From an uncultured Pirellulales bacterium (GTDB lineage Bacteria; Planctomycetota; Planctomycetia; Pirellulales; Lacipirellulaceae), in assembly GCA_947258835.1 (NCBI GenBank), contig CAMYJY010000079.1, positions 2,332 through 18,620 on the forward strand: a stretch of 16,289 bases of DNA. Reading direction: 5' to 3'. A model generated the notes under the pieces. The model did not search any database and was not told where the DNA came from. It worked only from the letters and a program-made list of their open reading frames with translations. How positions within the stretch are numbered: the first letter of the stretch is position 1; every line of letters begins with the position of its first letter. Of this stretch, positions 1-7,516 are shown in pieces. A program made the position numbers and the translations under genes.

Positions 1-39
1 GCCCCCGTTTCCACACCGCGGCGGCTTACCACGAGACCT

Positions 40-82
40 GGTTCCAAGGCGGATGGAGTGGGCTTTTCCGGCCCAAACCGGC
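40..82. repeat. Dispersed intergenic repeat, copy 1
   Basis: This 43-bp segment, with core GGATGGAGTGGGCTTTTCC followed by two CCGGC blocks, recurs in the same orientation at 5347-5389 with about 35 of 43 identical bases (28 of 32 in the core, no gaps). Both copies lie in gene-free DNA. I do not recognise the family. It could be a conserved intergenic repeat of this genome or a shared regulatory or RNA element. Confidence 0.6.
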
Positions 83-114
83 TAGCACGAAGTAAACTTG
101 TTTTTCACTCTGAG

Positions 115-176
115 TAATAACCACGAAGAAAAGAAGAGCACGAAGAAAAGAAAATCTGGGCCACGGTCTTCGTGCT
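115..176. repeat. Degenerate CACGAAGA-type palindromic repeat
   Basis: The left part is a run of CACGAAGA-like units (119-150). The segment 137-146 (AGCACGAAGA) pairs perfectly with 167-176 (TCTTCGTGCT), giving a 10-bp stem with a 20-base loop. Its style resembles the dispersed repeats whose translations read like HREHREH, common in planctomycetes and many environmental bacteria, and a fuller relative lies at 1502-1590. The rest of 1-408 shows no supported gene, only this element and the repeat at 40-82. Confidence 0.5.
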
Positions 177-408
177 ACGAACGATGAAAATTTCTGTTGC
201 TTGCGCAAATTTATTTGCTCCTTTACCATCTTATCTGATCCGGAGGTGACAGCACTGCGCGGTGGCCCAGGCGGCACGGATTCTCGCCGTTTGCTGTTCC
301 GCCAGCAAGCTGCGGAAAAGTTGTGGTGAAGTTGGCATCAGCAGCCGAAATAGTTCTACGACCCGCATAGTTTCCGCCAGGATGCGGTACCGGCTGATGA
401 GAGGATGC

Positions 409-1275
409 ATGCACAGCTATCAATCTTCCACAATGCTTAAAATGGTACTGCCCTGCCTGCTGCTGGGCACGATTTGCGGGGCCCAGATCGATGACGTGGC
501 GGCCAAAGAATCCGCGAAATCCATGCAGGCCTCCACTTCGCAGCTGGCCCAGCGGGAGGCGCTGCGGGCCATCCCCCTGGAACGGATGGCCCCACCCCAC
601 CGCCGCGCTGTCCAGCGCGTACTCAACGACTGCAGTCTCTACCGTCGACTGCCCACCGGCGTGGTCGCCTGCCAGCCGGACCTGTTTACCTGGTTAATGC
701 TGCACCCCGAAACGCTGGTCGAAATCTGGCGGGAGCTGGGAATTAGCAATGTGGACCTCGAACGCACGGGGGCCAATAGTTTTCGTCTCTCCGACAACGC
801 GGGCACGACCGCCCAACTATCCATCGTAGAGCAAAAGTGCCAACCAGGTGCCCAAAATCGCATCGTCATGTTGGCAGACGGAGCCTACGACGGAAAACCC
901 TTCCAACGTCCGATCCATGCGCAGTGTGTCTTACTGTTGCGGAGCGGGTCGTTTCAAGAAACGAATGAAAAAGACTACGTGGCCGCCAGGCTGGACACGT
1001 TTGTGCGTGTTGAGCGCACCGGGGTCAAACTATTTGCCAAGGCCCTGCACCCTTGGGTCGGAAAAACGGCCGACAAGAATTTTCTCGACACCTTGCAGTT
1101 CGTGGGCAATCTTTCCGAAACAGCCTGCCGCCATCCCGAGCGGGTACGGAAATTAGTTGTCGGTTTGCCTGGCACACCGCTGCCGCTACGACAAGAGCTG
1201 CTGCGCGTCGCCGGCTGTGACTCGGCGACAGCTTCCGTCCAGCAAGCCCAGCGGATCCGACCGCGGCGGAAGTAG
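409..1275 (+). CDS. Uncharacterised exported protein, 288 aa
   Basis: I do not recognise this family. The ATG at 409 is chosen because AGAGG lies 4 bases upstream (400-404) and because it places a signal peptide at the N-terminus: a short polar start, then the hydrophobic run MVLPCLLLGTICGA, with likely cleavage near GAQ-ID. The Cys in that run does not fit a lipobox, so a soluble periplasmic or secreted product is more likely than a lipoprotein. The open frame extends upstream to 262, but that part overlaps composition unlike a signal peptide and is probably not translated. The mature part is mixed alpha/beta-like, with scattered cysteines (including QKCQPG, HAQCVLL, ETACRHP and VAGCDS) and no membrane segment. 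The gene stands alone, followed by a repeat-filled gap and then the convergent LplT-Aas gene. Reality of the gene is fairly sure; function is unknown. Confidence 0.7.
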   Translation: MHSYQSSTMLKMVLPCLLLGTICGAQIDDVAAKESAKSMQASTSQLAQREALRAIPLERMAPPHRRAVQRVLNDCSLYRRLPTGVVACQPDLFTWLMLHPETLVEIWRELGISNVDLERTGANSFRLSDNAGTTAQLSIVEQKCQPGAQNRIVMLADGAYDGKPFQRPIHAQCVLLLRSGSFQETNEKDYVAARLDTFVRVERTGVKLFAKALHPWVGKTADKNFLDTLQFVGNLSETACRHPERVRKLVVGLPGTPLPLRQELLRVAGCDSATASVQQAQRIRPRRK

Positions 1276-1285
1276 ACAGCGGGGA

Positions 1286-1352
1286 AGTTCGAAGGGGTCA
1301 GGAGTTCAAAGCACTGTCAAGGAGTTCAAAGGGGGAGTTCGAAGGGGTCAGG
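1286..1352. repeat. Short direct repeats, remnants of GGGGTCAGG element
   Basis: AGTTCGAAGGGGTCAGG occurs perfectly at 1286-1302 and 1336-1352 (50-bp period). Between them AGGAGTTCAAAG occurs twice, at 1300-1311 and 1320-1331 (20-bp period). The second long copy runs straight into the palindrome at 1344-1424, so the first looks like a truncated copy of that element's end. This is part of the gene-free stretch 1276-1778. Confidence 0.65.
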
Positions 1353-1424
1353 CACATTTTTTTCGGCGGTGAAACTGGTGCCCAACGCAAAGCCCCACGC
1401 GCCGAAAAAAATGAGCCAGACCCC
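1344..1424. repeat. REP-like palindrome (GGGGTCAGGCACA ... TGAGCCAGACCCC)
   Basis: The arms 1344-1368 and 1400-1424 are reverse complements at 23 of 25 positions, separated by a 31-base loop. The ends read GGGGTC(A/T)GGC(A/T)CA followed by seven T and CGGCG. Sequences of this kind are frequent in planctomycete intergenic regions and I associate them with REP/RAYT-type elements, but no transposase gene is present in this window. Since the flanking genes converge here, the stem and its T/A-runs could also help stop transcription from either side. Confidence 0.7.
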
Positions 1425-1445
1425 GTGGGGACCTGTGCGAGATAG

Positions 1446-1717
1446 CCTTGTCATTACCCACAAATCCCTGCTAGCAAAAAGGCTGTTCTATCCAAAAAAT
1501 TACCACGGAGAGCGCGGAGGACACGGAGAATTAAGGGTGGAATCGAGCGTTCCCTCAGATTTTCTCCGTGATCTCCGTGTTCTCTGTGGTTAAAAAAGGA
1601 ATACCCAATGCGGTTTGTGGAGGGGATACCTCGCCCGTTGCGTACCCCAGCTGCTAATCTATCGAGAAATAAAGCCCTGTCGAATTTCTGAAACAAAAAA
1701 TGTGGGTCATGACAAGG
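1446..1717. mobile_element. Probable MITE, 272 bp, with 20-bp TIRs and 8-bp TSD
   Basis: The ends 1446-1465 (CCTTGTCATTACCCACAAAT) and 1698-1717 are inverted repeats matching at 17 of 20 positions. The 8 bases outside each end are the same direct repeat, CGAGATAG (1438-1445 and 1718-1725), as expected of a target-site duplication. No transposase or other convincing coding frame lies inside, so this looks like a non-autonomous element moved by a transposase encoded elsewhere. It carries a second palindrome (1502-1590) inside. TIR and TSD are read directly; mobility is inferred, and I cannot assign an IS family. Confidence 0.6.
1502..1590. repeat. Palindromic CACGGAGA repeat nested in the MITE
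   Basis: The arms 1502-1530 and 1562-1590 are reverse complements at 24 of 29 positions, with a 31-base loop, and are flanked by A-runs (1495-1500 and 1592-1597). Each arm is made of ACGGAGA-like units. When translated, such repeats give the familiar spurious HREHGDHGE and LRVLRALRG peptides seen across many bacterial genomes. It is either cargo of the surrounding MITE or a later insertion into it. Confidence 0.75.
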
Positions 1718-1755
1718 CGAGATAGCCCTGGCCACGTTCCAGCACCTACTTCCGA

Positions 1756-1786
1756 GGGTTTGAGCAAGCATCGCTTGCTCAAACCC
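1756..1786. terminator. Perfect 14-bp hairpin over the LplT-Aas stop codon
   Basis: GGGTTTGAGCAAGC (1756-1769) and its exact complement (1773-1786) enclose a 3-base loop. The stop codon of the minus-strand LplT-Aas gene (1779-1781) lies inside the right arm. No U-tract follows on either strand, so a classical intrinsic terminator is not shown. It may be an RNA 3'-end stabiliser, a weak bidirectional terminator or another REP-like palindrome that supplied the gene's last codons. Confidence 0.45.
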
Positions 1787-4700
1787 ACGCGCCAAAATGT
1801 TGCTGGGCCAGTTCGGCAAGACCTTTGAGGTCGAGTTTGCCGGTGCCTAAGACGGGAATCTGTTCCACTTCCAGAAAACTATCGGGACTGGGAATCCACA
1901 GATTCGGCAAGCCCAGGTTGCTCAGGTGGTCGCAGATTTCTTGCGGGTTGTGGTGGATGTGCGTGTGCAAGACCACCAGCCGCTCGCCCTTTTTGGCGTC
2001 CGGGACCGCCGCGACCACCGCCCGCACCGAGTCCTCCTCCGCATCCTCCTCCTGCACAAGATCTTGAATGGCCTCCTCGATGTTGAGATGCGGCACCATT
2101 TCTCCACCAATCTTGGAGAAACGACTGAGACGTCCCGTGATTTGGATAAAACCATCTTTGTCGATGCGGGCCATGTCGCCGGTGACGTACCACGAATCAA
2201 CCATCACCTCCGCCGTTTTTACAGGATCCTCAAGATAGCCAGGCATCACATTGGGACCTTTGATCAAGAGCATCCCAGGCGTGCCAACGGACAGATCTTC
2301 CCGAGTCTCGGGATCCACCACCTTGGCGGTTACACCGGGCACGGGTCGACCGACGGTGCCCTCCTTGCAGTCGACGCTGCTGGTTTGGGAGCGGCTGGGC
2401 GGGACATTGACGGACACCAGCGGCGAAAGTTCCGTGGCACCGTAGCCTTCCACGGGACGCACGGAATACTTTTCCTCGAACGCATCACACAGCGGAGTGG
2501 GTAGTTTTTCGGCACCAGCCACCGCCAGGTCCAGTTGGGCAAAATCCGCCGGTTCGCAGCGCCGTAAGTACAGCCGGAGAAAAGTGGGGGTGGCCAACAG
2601 CACGGTCACTCCCCAGGTACGCGCCAGCTTGCCAATTTGTTTGGCTTCGTTGGGATTGGTGTGGTAGACACACCGCACGTCCAATCCTAACACGGCCCAG
2701 ATGGTCACCATATAACCGAAGGAATGAAAAAAGGGCAATACGCCCAGCAGCGTATCGTTACTGCGGAGGTGGACGACCTGGTCGATGGCTTCCACATTGG
2801 AGCCAATATTATGGTTGGTGAGCACGACCCCCTTGGGCTCTCCGGTGGAACCCGAGGTAAAAATGACCGTCAGTTCGTCGTCCCCGGTCAATCGCTGCAG
2901 CCCCAGCAACCGCTCCAGGATCGGCAGCGGCGTCGCGTAGGCCTGCACCGCCGCCAACACTTTGTCTATCCAAGTGATCTGGCCGCGCAAGTCATCCAGC
3001 AGCACCACCTCGGCATCGACCTGGAAATCAAATTTCTCCAGCACCTTGCGGGTGGTGAGCACGTGGCGAATGCCGGCCCGACGGATGCACTTGTTCAAGA
3101 TTTCGTTGCTGACGGTGTAATTCAGGTTCACTGCCACCCGTGTGGCCAAGGTGACCGCGGCATTGGTAACCACTCCGCCCACCGTGGGTGGCAATAACAC
3201 ACCGACGTACTTTTCTTCCGGCTGCAGTACTTGGCGGCAGAGGAGACGACGCAGAATCAGCGTTCGCATCAGCAACGTGCCACCCGTGCACTTCGTCCCC
3301 AGCGAGTCGGCCAACTTAAAACGAAACAGTGCCTTCCGGCATTTGCGTAGCATCAATCGTGGCAAAACCATCATGCGTTCCTTTCTCCCGGAGACGGCAG
3401 CCGCCCCTAAATCCTGCACGGCTTGGCGGACTTGATGAATGTTGGCCGGCTCGATAATTTTTTCTCCAAACCAAATCGACACCTGATGGGGTGCCAGCCG
3501 TGGCCATTTCCAAAAAAACCGCCCGCCGCGAAAGGTAAAAATACTCCCCCACAGCTCATCCAGATAGACCGGAATGATCGGTGCGGAAGTGCCTTTGAGG
3601 ATGTCCAGCGTTCCCGGGCGAAACCCACGGAGTTGCCCCGTTTTGGTAATTCCCCCTTCGGGAAAGATGCATACCAGCTCACCGTTATTGAGTGCTTCGC
3701 GGGCGGTCTCGATGGCAGAGCGGGTGGCCTTGGGGGCGCGGCGGCGAATGGGGATGGCCTCCATGATCCGGGCCAAGTGTTTGCTCCACCAGGTGGACAG
3801 CAGGTCCTCGGTGATAATCAAGCGGACGGGCCGCGGCGAAATGGCGACCAGCAGCAAGCCGTCGATCCAAGAAATATGATTCGGCGCCAACAACGCCGCG
3901 CCCTGCTGGGGTAGATTTTCAATTTGCCGGACGCGGACCTTGTAGGTCGTATGCGTGACCAGCCAAGCCAGAAAACGAATGGTGGCCTGGGGAATCAAGA
4001 TCACGATGTAAATGAGGACGGGCAGGGTGACCACCCCACACAGCAAAAATACTTGGCGGGCACTCAACTGCAAGTAGGGACTACCGGCGAGCCAGTACAG
4101 CCCCGAGGTCACCAGCATGCCGGCAAAGGTCAGGAAATTGCAGGCAGCGAGGATCGAGCCGCGATTTTCCGCGGCACTGTAACACTGCATGTAGGCGGCC
4201 AGCGGCACGTTAAAAAGCCCTGCAAACAGCCCCAGCCCCAACAGCAGCACTTGGGCCGCGACGTAACTTAAGGTCCAGTCCCGACTGGGATCGTACAGTT
4301 CGCCCTCCACCGTAAACAGCAGCACGGCCGTGACCACCAGGCCGCTGGCTCCCAGGGGGAGGATGCCCAGTTCCACGCGGCCCCGAGACCAAACACCGGC
4401 CAACACACTTCCGAGCCCCAGCCCGACCACCAAAGCCACCAGCAGTGCCGCCACTTGGGTTTGTTGGGTGGCGCCCCCCTGAAAGGCAAACTGGTCAATA
4501 TTCAGCTGCGCCATCATGGCCAGGGACCAGAAAAACATGATCCCCAAGGCGATCCGGAACATGCCCGGATCATCCGTCAAGAGTTTCACGTCACGCCACG
4601 TTTGTCGCGCGGTATCCCAAGGGAAGCGGCGGTGGGGATTGGCCAGGGGCAAACGGCGGATCAACAAACTGGACGCCAATCCTGCCAGCGCCACGCCCAC

Positions 4701-5282
4701 GAGCACCAGGCCGCCCAGCCACCAGCGGTCCTGCCCTTGGTGCCCCATGGCCTCGGTGAGCAGGTTGCCCACCACCATGCCCAGCGCCACGGCCACCACG
4801 GTGACCAGCTCCATCACGCCATTGGCGGCAGAAATTTTAGACTCTTGGAGCATTTCTGGAATGCTGCCTAATTTCGAGGGACCAAACAGGGCGCTTTGGG
4901 CACCCATGGCCGCCACGGCAATCAGCATCAGCGGCACACTGCCCGCCGCGATGGCTCCGATGGCGACCAGCATGATGACGACTTCCACCACCTTGCAGGT
5001 CACGATCACCTGCTGCTTACTAAAACGATCGGCCAAATAACCGGCCGGCGCGGCCAACAGCACGTACGGGAGGACAAAGGCCGCGCTGCCGACCGCTAAA
5101 ATAAATCCCACGCTCTCGGCAGCCACGTACTGTTTGCCAATACCGATCACCAGCCAACGCAAAATATTGTCGTTCGCCGCCCCCAAAAACTGGGTGCACA
5201 ACAAACCCACAAAACTTCGGTCCCACAGGCTGGGACTGCGCTGTGCAGAGGACGGTGGGGCGATGCTCGACGGAGATTCCAT
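1779..5282 (-). CDS. aas: Lysophospholipid transporter / 2-acyl-GPE acyltransferase / acyl-ACP synthetase fusion (LplT-Aas)
   Basis: This inner-membrane protein of 1167 aa joins the functions of E. coli LplT and Aas: flipping lysophospholipid inward, loading fatty acid onto ACP with ATP, and re-acylating the lysophospholipid. Residues ~20-430 form an MFS transporter with about twelve hydrophobic segments and the loop motif GYLADRF. Residues ~450-640 are a PlsC-type acyltransferase with NHISWID (HX4D, near 468-474) and FPEGG (near 540). The rest is an AMP-binding (ANL) ligase with TSGSTGEPKG (~810), GYGATE (~945), TGD (~1034) and a C-terminal catalytic-lysine region TGKLDLK (~1147). The length is close to LplT plus Aas combined. 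The ATG at 5282 is preferred; a TTG at 5306 in frame would add eight residues. Neither start has a strong ribosome site. All three active sites look intact. The gene is monocistronic, convergent with the exported-protein gene, and a hairpin covers its stop codon. Confidence 0.93.
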   Translation of the reverse strand: MESPSSIAPPSSAQRSPSLWDRSFVGLLCTQFLGAANDNILRWLVIGIGKQYVAAESVGFILAVGSAAFVLPYVLLAAPAGYLADRFSKQQVIVTCKVVEVVIMLVAIGAIAAGSVPLMLIAVAAMGAQSALFGPSKLGSIPEMLQESKISAANGVMELVTVVAVALGMVVGNLLTEAMGHQGQDRWWLGGLVLVGVALAGLASSLLIRRLPLANPHRRFPWDTARQTWRDVKLLTDDPGMFRIALGIMFFWSLAMMAQLNIDQFAFQGGATQQTQVAALLVALVVGLGLGSVLAGVWSRGRVELGILPLGASGLVVTAVLLFTVEGELYDPSRDWTLSYVAAQVLLLGLGLFAGLFNVPLAAYMQCYSAAENRGSILAACNFLTFAGMLVTSGLYWLAGSPYLQLSARQVFLLCGVVTLPVLIYIVILIPQATIRFLAWLVTHTTYKVRVRQIENLPQQGAALLAPNHISWIDGLLLVAISPRPVRLIITEDLLSTWWSKHLARIMEAIPIRRRAPKATRSAIETAREALNNGELVCIFPEGGITKTGQLRGFRPGTLDILKGTSAPIIPVYLDELWGSIFTFRGGRFFWKWPRLAPHQVSIWFGEKIIEPANIHQVRQAVQDLGAAAVSGRKERMMVLPRLMLRKCRKALFRFKLADSLGTKCTGGTLLMRTLILRRLLCRQVLQPEEKYVGVLLPPTVGGVVTNAAVTLATRVAVNLNYTVSNEILNKCIRRAGIRHVLTTRKVLEKFDFQVDAEVVLLDDLRGQITWIDKVLAAVQAYATPLPILERLLGLQRLTGDDELTVIFTSGSTGEPKGVVLTNHNIGSNVEAIDQVVHLRSNDTLLGVLPFFHSFGYMVTIWAVLGLDVRCVYHTNPNEAKQIGKLARTWGVTVLLATPTFLRLYLRRCEPADFAQLDLAVAGAEKLPTPLCDAFEEKYSVRPVEGYGATELSPLVSVNVPPSRSQTSSVDCKEGTVGRPVPGVTAKVVDPETREDLSVGTPGMLLIKGPNVMPGYLEDPVKTAEVMVDSWYVTGDMARIDKDGFIQITGRLSRFSKIGGEMVPHLNIEEAIQDLVQEEDAEEDSVRAVVAAVPDAKKGERLVVLHTHIHHNPQEICDHLSNLGLPNLWIPSPDSFLEVEQIPVLGTGKLDLKGLAELAQQHFGAWV

Positions 5283-5346
5283 GACGTCTTTCACTGCGGC
5301 TGCCAAAACACGTCCCCAGACCGTCTGTGAGAATTAGTCCTGCACG

Positions 5347-5389
5347 GGTTGCGAAGTGGACGGAGTGGGCTGTTCCGGCCCCATCCGGC
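5347..5389. repeat. Dispersed intergenic repeat, copy 2
   Basis: Second copy of the 43-bp sequence at 40-82, in the same orientation, here with core GGACGGAGTGGGCTGTTCC. It lies between the divergent LplT-Aas and prepilin-peptidase-like genes, about 65 bp upstream of the LplT-Aas ATG. It may therefore overlap that gene's promoter region, although no clear -35/-10 pair could be picked out. Confidence 0.6.
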
Positions 5390-5512
5390 CAACTCTCGGC
5401 AGACGTGCGTTCAGCTTGAGTTCCAACTACTTTGACGGAGGAGGCTTTTTTTGCTCAGATCAACGGACTTGCAGAAACTAGGGGTCGAGGGCCGTTCTGG
5501 TGGGAAGTGCCG

Positions 5513-5539
5513 CTATTATCTGCAGACGGCCGATAATAG
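5513..5539. promoter_or_regulatory. Inverted repeat upstream of the prepilin-peptidase-like gene
   Basis: CTATTATC (5513-5520) and GATAATAG (5532-5539) form a perfect 8-bp inverted repeat with an 11-base spacer, 54 bp before the chosen start codon. A further pair, CAGACGG (5523-5529) and CCGTCTG (5564-5570), interlocks with it. This could be a dimeric operator or a leader RNA hairpin. The role is inferred only from symmetry and position. Confidence 0.3.
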
Positions 5540-5593
5540 TCGTTAACTGGCCGAGAAGATAGTCCGTCTGACTTGACGCGAGAGGACGTGCAC

Positions 5594-6487
5594 GTGACCG
5601 CCAATTTTCTCCTCGATCTGCTGACCGCGCTGTGGCTGGGAATGATCGGGGCCTGTGTGGGGAGTTTTTTAAATGTGCTGGCCTACCGCCTGCCCCGAGG
5701 CATGTCGGTGGTCTGGCGACCGTCGCACTGCCCCCACTGCCAACAGCCGGTGCGGGCTCAGGACAATCTGCCCGTAGTAGGCTGGCTGCGGCTGCGAGGA
5801 CGTTGCCGGGATTGCCAGGCCCCCATCCCTCCCCGTTATGCCATCGTGGAACTGTTGGTAGGGACGGCCTTTGTGGTACTGGCATACGTGGAACTTTTTC
5901 GTGGGGGTGCCAACCTGCCGGGAGGGCCAATTAGCAAAGCGACGGGGGCCGGCTCCGTGGTGTGGGATCCGCAATGGCCGGTGGTGGGCCTCTATGCCTA
6001 CCATACGCTGCTGGTCTGCCTGATCGTGAGCGTGATCCTGCTGGATCTGGAGCGGACCCCGGTCCCACGCCGGCTGTTGCTGCCCGCACTACTGGTAGGC
6101 TGTGCTGCCCCATACTGGGGACCGCAGTTGCATGGAGCGGCGACCTTCGGTCTGTCCTCGTCACTGTGGGGCCTGGCTACGGGAATGGGACTGGCTGCGC
6201 CTTGGATTTTTTTCCCCCGACGACGGCCCCGGACCGGTCCCCACCCACCCCAGACCGGTTGCCTGGCGCACCAGCCGGCAAATCTCCTGGCAGCAGCCGC
6301 GCTGGGCGGGGCCTTTTTAGGCAGCGCTGCAATTTTTTCGATCTTCGCCCTGTTCCTGCTGGCGGCAGGCGGAGGCTGGCTGCTGCGACAACCCAACCTA
6401 CCTCGGCTGGCCATGCCCTGCTTCGGCCTGGCGGTGGTGCTGCAGATCTGTTGTGGGGCGCAACTCACGGCCTGGTTCACGCCGTAG
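5594..6487 (+). CDS. Prepilin-peptidase-like (A24) membrane protein lacking the second catalytic Asp
   Basis: The N-terminal part matches the prepilin peptidase/N-methyltransferase family: GACVGSFLNVLAYRLPRG, then two zinc-type pairs, CPHC (46-49) and CRDC (71-74), and the AIVELLVG segment. Several membrane segments follow. Active A24 enzymes need two aspartates, one in a D....PD-type motif and one in a GxGDxK motif. Here Asp151 (LLDLERTPVPRR) is the last aspartate in the protein, and the region where GxGDxK is expected reads HQPANLLAAAALGGAFLG. It is therefore probably not proteolytic, or is a diverged paralogue. The GTG at 5594 is chosen because AGAGG lies 8 bases upstream (5581-5585); an in-frame TTG at 5573 would add seven residues. 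The length of 297 aa is normal for the family. The gene is alone and converges with hemB across 12 bp. Confidence 0.85.
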   Translation: MTANFLLDLLTALWLGMIGACVGSFLNVLAYRLPRGMSVVWRPSHCPHCQQPVRAQDNLPVVGWLRLRGRCRDCQAPIPPRYAIVELLVGTAFVVLAYVELFRGGANLPGGPISKATGAGSVVWDPQWPVVGLYAYHTLLVCLIVSVILLDLERTPVPRRLLLPALLVGCAAPYWGPQLHGAATFGLSSSLWGLATGMGLAAPWIFFPRRRPRTGPHPPQTGCLAHQPANLLAAAALGGAFLGSAAIFSIFALFLLAAGGGWLLRQPNLPRLAMPCFGLAVVLQICCGAQLTAWFTP

Positions 6488-6499
6488 TCCAACCGGCTG

Positions 6500-7516
6500 C
6501 TACCGACGGTAGAGCAGCTCGGCCACTTCGCGGGCAAAGTAGGTCAGCACACCGTCGGCCCCAGCGCGTTTGAAGGCCAGCAAGCTTTCCCCTATCGCCT
6601 GCTCGCGATCGAGCCAACCCTGGGCCGCGGCCGCGGCCAGCATGGCATACTCCCCACTGACTTGGTAGGCAAACGTCGGCACGCCAAAGGTGTCCTTGAC
6701 CCGCTGCACAATATCCAAATAAGGCAAACCGGGTTTGACCATCACGCTATCCGCGCCCTCGGCAATGTCGAGAGCCACCTCCCGCAAGGCCTCGGCATGA
6801 TTGGCCGGATCCATCTGATAAGTCCGTTTGTCGCCACTGCCCAGGTTCGCTGACGACCCCACCGCATCACGAAACGGCCCGTAAAAGGCCGAGGCATATT
6901 TCGCGGCGTAGGCCATAATCTGCACGTGCTGGAAGTTGGCCGCATCCAGCGCTTGTCGGATCGCCCCCACGCGTCCATCCATCATGTCGGAGGGAGCAAT
7001 GATATCGCAGCCCGCGGTGGCCTGCACCACCGCTTGGCGACAGAGCATGTCCACGGTTTCGTCGTTCACCACATAGCCGTCCCGCACCAAACCATCGTGA
7101 CCATGGCTGGCATACGGATCCAATGCCACATCACACAGCACGCCAACCTGGTCCGCATACGCCTCCTTCACCGCACGCACCGCGCGGCACACCAGGTTGT
7201 CGGGATTCAGCGCCTCTTGGCAAGCGGGCGTTTTCAGTTCCGCGGGGGTCGCCGGAAACAGGGCGATCGCCGGAATGCCCCAATCGATCGCCGCGGCCAC
7301 GGCCTCCACAATTCTGTCGACCGACAGCCGCTCCACCCCCGGCAACGAGGAAATCGGCTCGGCACGCTGCCGTCCTTCGCAAATAAACAGGGGCCAAATC
7401 AAATCATCCACCACCAAGCGGCTTTCACGCACCAAGCGGCGGGACCACTCGTGACGACGTAACCGCCTCAGTCGTGTCTGAGGAAAGCTGGCAAATTTTT
7501 CTGAGCCGATGTTCAT
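6500..7516 (-). CDS. hemB: Porphobilinogen synthase (delta-aminolevulinic acid dehydratase)
   Basis: This cytosolic enzyme condenses two 5-aminolevulinate molecules to porphobilinogen, an early step of haem and other tetrapyrrole synthesis. The 338-residue protein is full length. Both active-site lysines are visible: Lys206 in MAYAAKYASAFYGPF and the Schiff-base Lys261 in VMVKPGLPYLD. The metal-site region reads DVALDPYASHGHDG, without the three cysteines of zinc-dependent enzymes, which points to the magnesium-type subgroup seen in Pseudomonas and many other bacteria. The C-terminal YQVSGEYAML motif is also intact. The ATG at 7516 is chosen; a TTG two codons upstream is possible, and no clear ribosome site is seen for either. 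It converges with the prepilin-peptidase-like gene and has no operon partner here. Confidence 0.96.
   Translation of the reverse strand: MNIGSEKFASFPQTRLRRLRRHEWSRRLVRESRLVVDDLIWPLFICEGRQRAEPISSLPGVERLSVDRIVEAVAAAIDWGIPAIALFPATPAELKTPACQEALNPDNLVCRAVRAVKEAYADQVGVLCDVALDPYASHGHDGLVRDGYVVNDETVDMLCRQAVVQATAGCDIIAPSDMMDGRVGAIRQALDAANFQHVQIMAYAAKYASAFYGPFRDAVGSSANLGSGDKRTYQMDPANHAEALREVALDIAEGADSVMVKPGLPYLDIVQRVKDTFGVPTFAYQVSGEYAMLAAAAAQGWLDREQAIGESLLAFKRAGADGVLTYFAREVAELLYRR

Noticed and set aside
1369..1593. 74-codon open frame in the repeat nest
   Set aside because: Entirely made of palindromic repeats; its translation is the usual repeat-derived peptide.
5962..6573. 203-codon open frame on the plus strand
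   Set aside because: Shadow of the prepilin-peptidase-like gene in another frame; proline/arginine-rich composition and no motifs.
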